64,000 nucleotides of DNA, from NCBI GenBank assembly GCA_031548365.1, contig JAVBRD010000003.1, positions 76,911 to 140,910 on the forward strand, written 5' to 3'. A program made the position numbers and the translations under genes. Below are positions 60,767 through 64,000 of the stretch, in pieces. The notes under the pieces are model-generated. The model made no database searches. It was given only the letters and a program-made list of their open reading frames with translations, and had not been told where the DNA came from. Source of the DNA: JAVBRD01 sp031548365 (GTDB lineage: Bacteria; Bacillota; Clostridia; Christensenellales; UBA1750). How positions within the stretch are numbered: the stretch's first letter is position 1; every line of letters starts with the position of its first letter.

Positions 60767-61000
60767 ATGCCTTACAACACGAACACCAACGCGAATACCC
60801 GTTCTTCCCGTGGCGCTGTGATCCCGGAGGCGAAGGCCGCTCTCAACAACATGAAGTATGAGATCGCCAGCGAACTGGGCGTCAACCTCAAGCAGGGCTA
60901 CAACGGCGACCTGACCTCTCGCGACGCGGGTTCCGTCGGCGGCTACATGGTCAAACGCATGATCGAGCAGTACGAGCGCCAGATGAGCGGCAGCAAGTAG
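60767..61000 (+). CDS. Alpha/beta-type small acid-soluble spore protein
   Basis: A 77-residue DNA-coating protein of dormant spores. The motif LNNMKYEIASELGVNLKQGYNGDLTSRDAGSVGGYMVKRMI contains the conserved GPR protease region (EIASELGV) and the DNA-binding helix (GSVGGYMVKRMIE). GGAGGTG lies seven bases before the ATG. A sigma-G promoter is expected upstream but I cannot point to a convincing one in 60586-60766. A long stem-loop terminator follows. The gene is direct evidence for endospore formation. Confidence 0.95.
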   Translation: MPYNTNTNANTRSSRGAVIPEAKAALNNMKYEIASELGVNLKQGYNGDLTSRDAGSVGGYMVKRMIEQYERQMSGSK

Positions 61001-61015
61001 TTTTATCGCTTGTGG

Positions 61016-61053
61016 CAAACGAAAAAGGGGGCATATGCCTCCTTTTTCGTTTG
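61016..61053. terminator. Strong bidirectional terminator after the spore protein gene
   Basis: A nearly perfect stem of about 17 pairs (61016-61053) containing AAAAAGG and CCTTTTT; T runs lie in the lower stem. Confidence 0.85.
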
Positions 61054-61370
61054 GCTTGCCAATATTCAATACAACAAGAAATATGGCCCGATGAGCTCCA
61101 TGCCGCTATCGCAGCGGATGTGTCTGCGCCTGATGACGACCACACGGTCGCAGAACACCTCCGCGCAGGGCATATCGAGCGTGATGGTACCGAAGATGAA
61201 GCTTCTCAAATCACCAAAAGACGGAACAGCCGCGTGTTGATCATATGCCAGCCTCAAGATCCTTCCTTCGCGGAGAAGTACATTGAAGAGGACAAGAAAA
61301 AGCTGGGATGTTGCCCAAACGTCTGTTGCCAGGAGTACGCAGACGCGGTATAGCGCTGCGTGGGGGTTTG
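61054..61370. other. Intergenic stretch without a recognised gene
   Basis: About 320 bases between the spore protein terminator and the IS1-like element. Open frames exist on both strands (for example minus-strand frame through FGTITLDMPCAEVFCDRVVV), but none has a ribosome site or a family I recognise. It may be debris of a gene disrupted by the insertion. Confidence 0.3.
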
Positions 61371-62204
61371 GGGAGTGTCCAAAGAGCGTTGAATGTGTAA
61401 AATGAGGGCATGAAAACGAAAGGCGCGAATGCAGAAATACGGTGCCCTGCATGCGGCTAAAGCGAAGGGCGAACGAAAACCGGCCGCCATCGGTCCGGAT
61501 CGCAGACCTATATCTGCAGGTACTGTAGGAAAGCCTACACGCTTGAGCCGAAGCGTCAAGCGTATAACGAAGCGACCAGAACACTGGCAATGAGGATGCG
61601 CGACTCGGGCGTGAGCGGTCGGAGTGTTGGAAAAACAATAGGGATGAACAAGTCAAACGTGTACAATTGGAAAAACGACGTGATTGAGGATAGCTCGTCG
61701 GAAATCTATGAGCCTGACGAGTTATATGAGTTCATGAACGCAAACCGCGCACAGAAACACGCGAAAATGGATACGTACTGACCATGCTAAGCCGCCAGCC
61801 GCGCCGGATCGTCGGCTTATCCGCCGCGTTTGACAAGTCGCCCTCACGCGTCCAGCAGATTGTGGATAACGCACCCGCGGCGTCATGGTATTGCACCGAT
61901 GGCTGGAGCGGCTATACGGATGTGGTCTATCCCGGGCATCATCAACGAAACGTTCACGATAATAGCGACACCTTCACGGTAGAGGGAGTGAACGCGGACT
62001 TGCGGCACTGCATTCCGCTTCTTGCCCGGCGCAGCCGATGCTTTGCAGCGGACGATGGAAACACTGTACGCTGTCATCGCGGTGTATACGGAGGATTACA
62101 ACCGCTTTGGAATGGCCAAGCACCGACACCGCCTGATCCACGGAAAGGCTCTCTTCCCCTTGGGCTTGGTCGACTTCCTCTGATCAGTGCATTTGGTCAC
62201 TCCC
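61371..62204 (+). mobile_element. Degraded IS1-like insertion sequence
   Basis: About 834 bases bounded by imperfect inverted repeats: GGGAGTGTCCAAAGAGC at 61371-61387 and, on the opposite strand, GGGAGTGACCAAATGCAC at 62204-62187. The interior holds a broken transposase of the IS1 type. The length is close to that of IS1 elements. Flanking target duplication is not clear. The right end lies 15 bases before the tRNA-Leu promoter. Confidence 0.75.
61410..62183 (+). pseudogene. IS1 family transposase, disrupted
   Basis: From ATG 61410 the frame encodes a zinc-ribbon start (CPACG, then CRYCRKAY) and a helix-turn-helix (SGRSVGKTIGMNKSNVYNW), typical of the IS1 InsA region. It is broken by TAA at 61458 and TGA at 61779. 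The DDE part continues in another frame (WYCTDGWSGYTDVVYPGHH, then VEGVNADLRHCIPLLARRS) and returns to the first frame near 62050, ending YNRFGMAKHRHRLIHGKALF and TGA at 62181. One stop and two frameshifts make it inactive. Confidence 0.85.
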
Positions 62205-62219
62205 GTTTTGAATACGTTG

Positions 62220-62248
62220 TTGCGCTTGGTAGAAAAGCGTGGTATAAT
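62220..62248 (+). promoter_or_regulatory. Sigma-A promoter of tRNA-Leu
   Basis: TTGCGC at 62220-62225, 17-base spacer, TATAAT at 62243-62248; the tRNA begins 20 bases later. Confidence 0.8.
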
Positions 62249-62267
62249 TCATTCGCTTTTCCAGCGA

Positions 62268-62354
62268 GCCGATGTGATGGAATTGGCAGACGTAGTGGAC
62301 TCAAAATCCACCGCCAGCAATGGCGTGCCGGTTCGAGTCCGGCCATCGGCACCA
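62268..62354 (+). tRNA. tRNA-Leu (anticodon CAA)
   Basis: A class II tRNA of 87 bases with a long variable arm: acceptor 62268-62274 pairs with 62344-62350, the anticodon loop CTCAAAA gives CAA, and CCA is encoded at 62352-62354. Confidence 0.95.
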
Positions 62355-62394
62355 AATCAGGAGCTAGGTATGGCTAGCTCAAGACAGTAAGCAG

Positions 62395-62421
62395 AAAAGC
62401 TCGCAGTTGCGGGCTTTTTTG
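62395..62421 (+). terminator. Terminator after tRNA-Leu
   Basis: A hairpin with arms AAAAGCTCGCA and TGCGGGCTTTT around a tight loop, followed by TTTTTTG. Confidence 0.75.
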
Positions 62422-62490
62422 CTTGTCCTCGGGAAATGGGGACACATTGTTTTCATGAAGGGTACAAGCCGATTTTGTGGGCATTCCGGG

Positions 62491-62592
62491 CTAGTCCGTG
62501 TCACGATGAAACCGGGACATGCGGGGTGGGCTAGTACGTGAAAAGATGAAGGTAGTCCGTGAAAAGATTAGGCCAGTACGTGTTTTATATGA
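62491..62592. repeat. Four short direct repeats, three with a 21-base period
   Basis: The motif YNAGTMCGTG occurs at 62491-62500, 62531-62540, 62552-62561 and 62573-62582; the last three start exactly 21 bases apart, and the two middle copies continue with AAAAGAT. A two-helical-turn spacing puts all copies on one face of the DNA, as in multiple protein-binding sites at transposon or integrase ends. No gene overlaps them. The remaining sequence between 62422 and 62746 shows no recognisable gene. Confidence 0.6.
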
Positions 62593-62746
62593 TTTCGGGC
62601 TATATGTGAACCCTATCAATGGACACATGGAAGGTGCAGACATCGTCTTGTGGACACTCGAAAATACGCGAAAGCTGCGCGAAAAAAACCAGGACGGCCT
62701 TCCGACCGCCCTTGGATCATGTGTGCTTTCATTTTTTGCTGCCTTT

Positions 62747-64000
62747 TTATCGGCCAATTACGGATACACATATCTGCCGACCATCCCGGAATTCGACAAT
62801 CACTTCGCTCTCCCGGTTGACGATGATCCGATCCACCGTCGCGCGAAAAAGGCTCTCGTTGAACTCAGTGAGCAGGCCTTCCTGTTCCTTTAAATCCGCA
62901 AGGAACGCCAGAATTCTCGTCCGTTTGACCGCCCGATGTTCCATCTCGCCGCTAATCTCGCCAAGCCGGGATTTTGCTGCCTCATAGCGCCCGGTCAGCT
63001 GGGCATGGCGTTCGGTCAACGTGGAATCGCCGCCGCGCCGGGCTTGTTCCTCGATGCAGTTTTTCGTAAGCGTATACAGTTCATCCAGCCGCTCCCGCAG
63101 GGATACGACTTCCGCTTCCAGCGCGGCATTGTCAGTCAATGAAGCGATCACCGGCTCATAATCAGCGATGTACCGATCTTTATCACCGATGATCCGGTTG
63201 AAGGCCATGGTGAAAGCGTACTCCAGCTGCGCTTCCGTCAGATGCGGCGTGTGGCAGTTGACCTTGCCCCTCGTTTTATACTTTTTGTTGCACTGCCACA
63301 CATGCCGGGTGACAGGCGGCCGTTTTTGCTGCTGCGCCACGCCTTAACGCCGTACTGACCGCCGCACTCCCCGCAGAACACCCGGCTCGAAAAGGCGTGG
63401 GCGCAGTTGCGAATGCCTTCCCGTTCCCGGTATTCCCGAAGCATGCTTTGCGCTAGATCGAACACCTCCGGGCGGATGATTGCCTCGTGAGAGTTGGTCA
63501 CCCGGTACTGCGGCGCTTCGCCCTCGTTCGCCTTGCGGGTTTTCTCGAGGAAATCCACGCCTACGGTCTTTTGCACAAGCGCCTCACCCTTAAACTTCTC
63601 GTTCGAAAGGATGCTTCTGACCGTGGTCACATGCCATTTGCCTTTGCCGCTGGGCGAGGGGATGCCCTCCTCCGTCAACCGCACACTGATGGCGTTGGTC
63701 GTGTAACCCTGCAAGAACAGGGAAAAGATCCGGCGGACAATAGCCGCTTCCTTCTCCACGATCTTCGGTCGCCCATCCTCGCCGCGTTCATAGCCCAGAA
63801 ACTGCTTGTATGGAAGGGATACTTTGCCCTGCTCGAAGCTGCGGCGCTTTCCCCAGCACACATTTTCAGAGATGGATCTTGACTCCTCTTGGCTCAAAGA
63901 GGACATAATTGTGATTAGCAGTTCACCTTTGCCGTCAAAAGTAAAAATCGCCTCCTTCTCGAAGAAAATTTCTACCCCCTTGGCTTTTAGCTCTCGGACG
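62747..64000 (-). pseudogene. Large serine recombinase, frameshifted and cut by window end
   Basis: The minus strand encodes, from the window edge, the end of a resolvase catalytic domain (VRELKAKGVEIFFEKEAIF, then LLITIMSSLSQEESRSISENV), a Recombinase domain (PYKQFLGYERGEDGRPKIVE to NAISVRLTEEGIPSPSGKG), a zinc ribbon (FCGECGG, later WQCNKKY) and a coiled-coil C-terminus, ending with a stop at 62747. The frame is interrupted near 63320, where the sequence shifts by one base close to AAAAACGGCCG; the original protein would read KNGRPPVTRHVWQCN. Such enzymes integrate or excise phages and ICEs. The catalytic serine lies outside the window. Confidence 0.85.

Noticed and set aside
61012..61353. 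A plus-strand gene between the spore protein and the IS1-like element
   Set aside because: The frame begins inside the terminator, has no ribosome site and no recognisable family; the opposite frame is no better.
63300..63340. Programmed -1 frameshift in the serine recombinase
   Set aside because: The A run (CAAAAAC) does not form a proper slippery heptamer, and serine recombinases are not known to use frameshifting; a base loss or sequencing error is simpler.

Overview
The window is a stretch of a GC-rich (roughly 58-60 %), endospore-forming member of the Clostridia. The evidence is gene content: the sporulation genes yabP and yabQ, an alpha/beta small acid-soluble spore protein, an Asp23/DAK2/RecG cluster and a miaB-ymcA-mutS cluster laid out as in Bacillus and Clostridium, strong AGGAGG ribosome sites and sigma-A promoters with 17-base spacers. 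Several families (the GGGtGRT protein, CD3324-type regulator, DUF951, DUF5305 with a SipW-type signal peptidase) are typical of anaerobic clostridia. No ribosomal RNA and no CRISPR array is present.

Layout. 1-1290: eutH (cut by the window edge), divIC, yabQ and yabP on the minus strand. 1466-2090: one promoter, five tRNAs (Val, Asp, Phe, Gly, Cys) and a terminator. 2105-8651: an M55 D-aminopeptidase, rodA, then yloU-yloV-recG with a 290-base structured leader between yloU and yloV. 8810-13314: a type IV pilus-like operon with PilT, PilC and four pilin-like or membrane-anchored proteins. 13367-18883: a small methyltransferase diverging from miaB-ymcA-nudix-mutS. 18955-27615: minus-strand genes for a C-terminal processing protease, a CdaR-like regulator overlapping a malic enzyme, an orphan MsmX-type ATPase, the GGGtGRT protein with a NifU-like partner, a small helix-turn-helix protein and an unknown protein.

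27729-39251 is the most distinctive part. A tryptophanase-family lyase sits behind a promoter, a 10-codon reading frame and an intrinsic terminator, the layout of an attenuator. It is followed by a large MalT-like LuxR regulator, a NarL-type histidine kinase and response regulator, and a SipW-type signal peptidase surrounded by three secreted proteins with N-termini like TasA or camelysin and a DUF5305 protein. This looks like a self-contained, regulated fibre or surface-layer secretion locus.

39402-48455: a SANT-like regulator, a TrmH-type RNA methyltransferase, two type I signal peptidases, DUF951, a MATE exporter, and a carbohydrate group (GH172/DUF2961, hydroxypyruvate isomerase-like protein, polyol or hexuronate dehydrogenase with a palindromic operator). 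48530-56046: rpoB-rpoC with their own promoter and terminator, away from the ribosomal protein genes that normally flank them. 56060-60585: a nitrilase-family amidase, exonuclease III, and an aconitase-family hydratase overlapping a small zinc-ribbon protein. 60767-64000: a spore protein gene, then a degraded IS1-like element with recognisable inverted repeats, tRNA-Leu, a group of phased short repeats and a frameshifted large serine recombinase that runs off the end, probably the edge of an integrated element.
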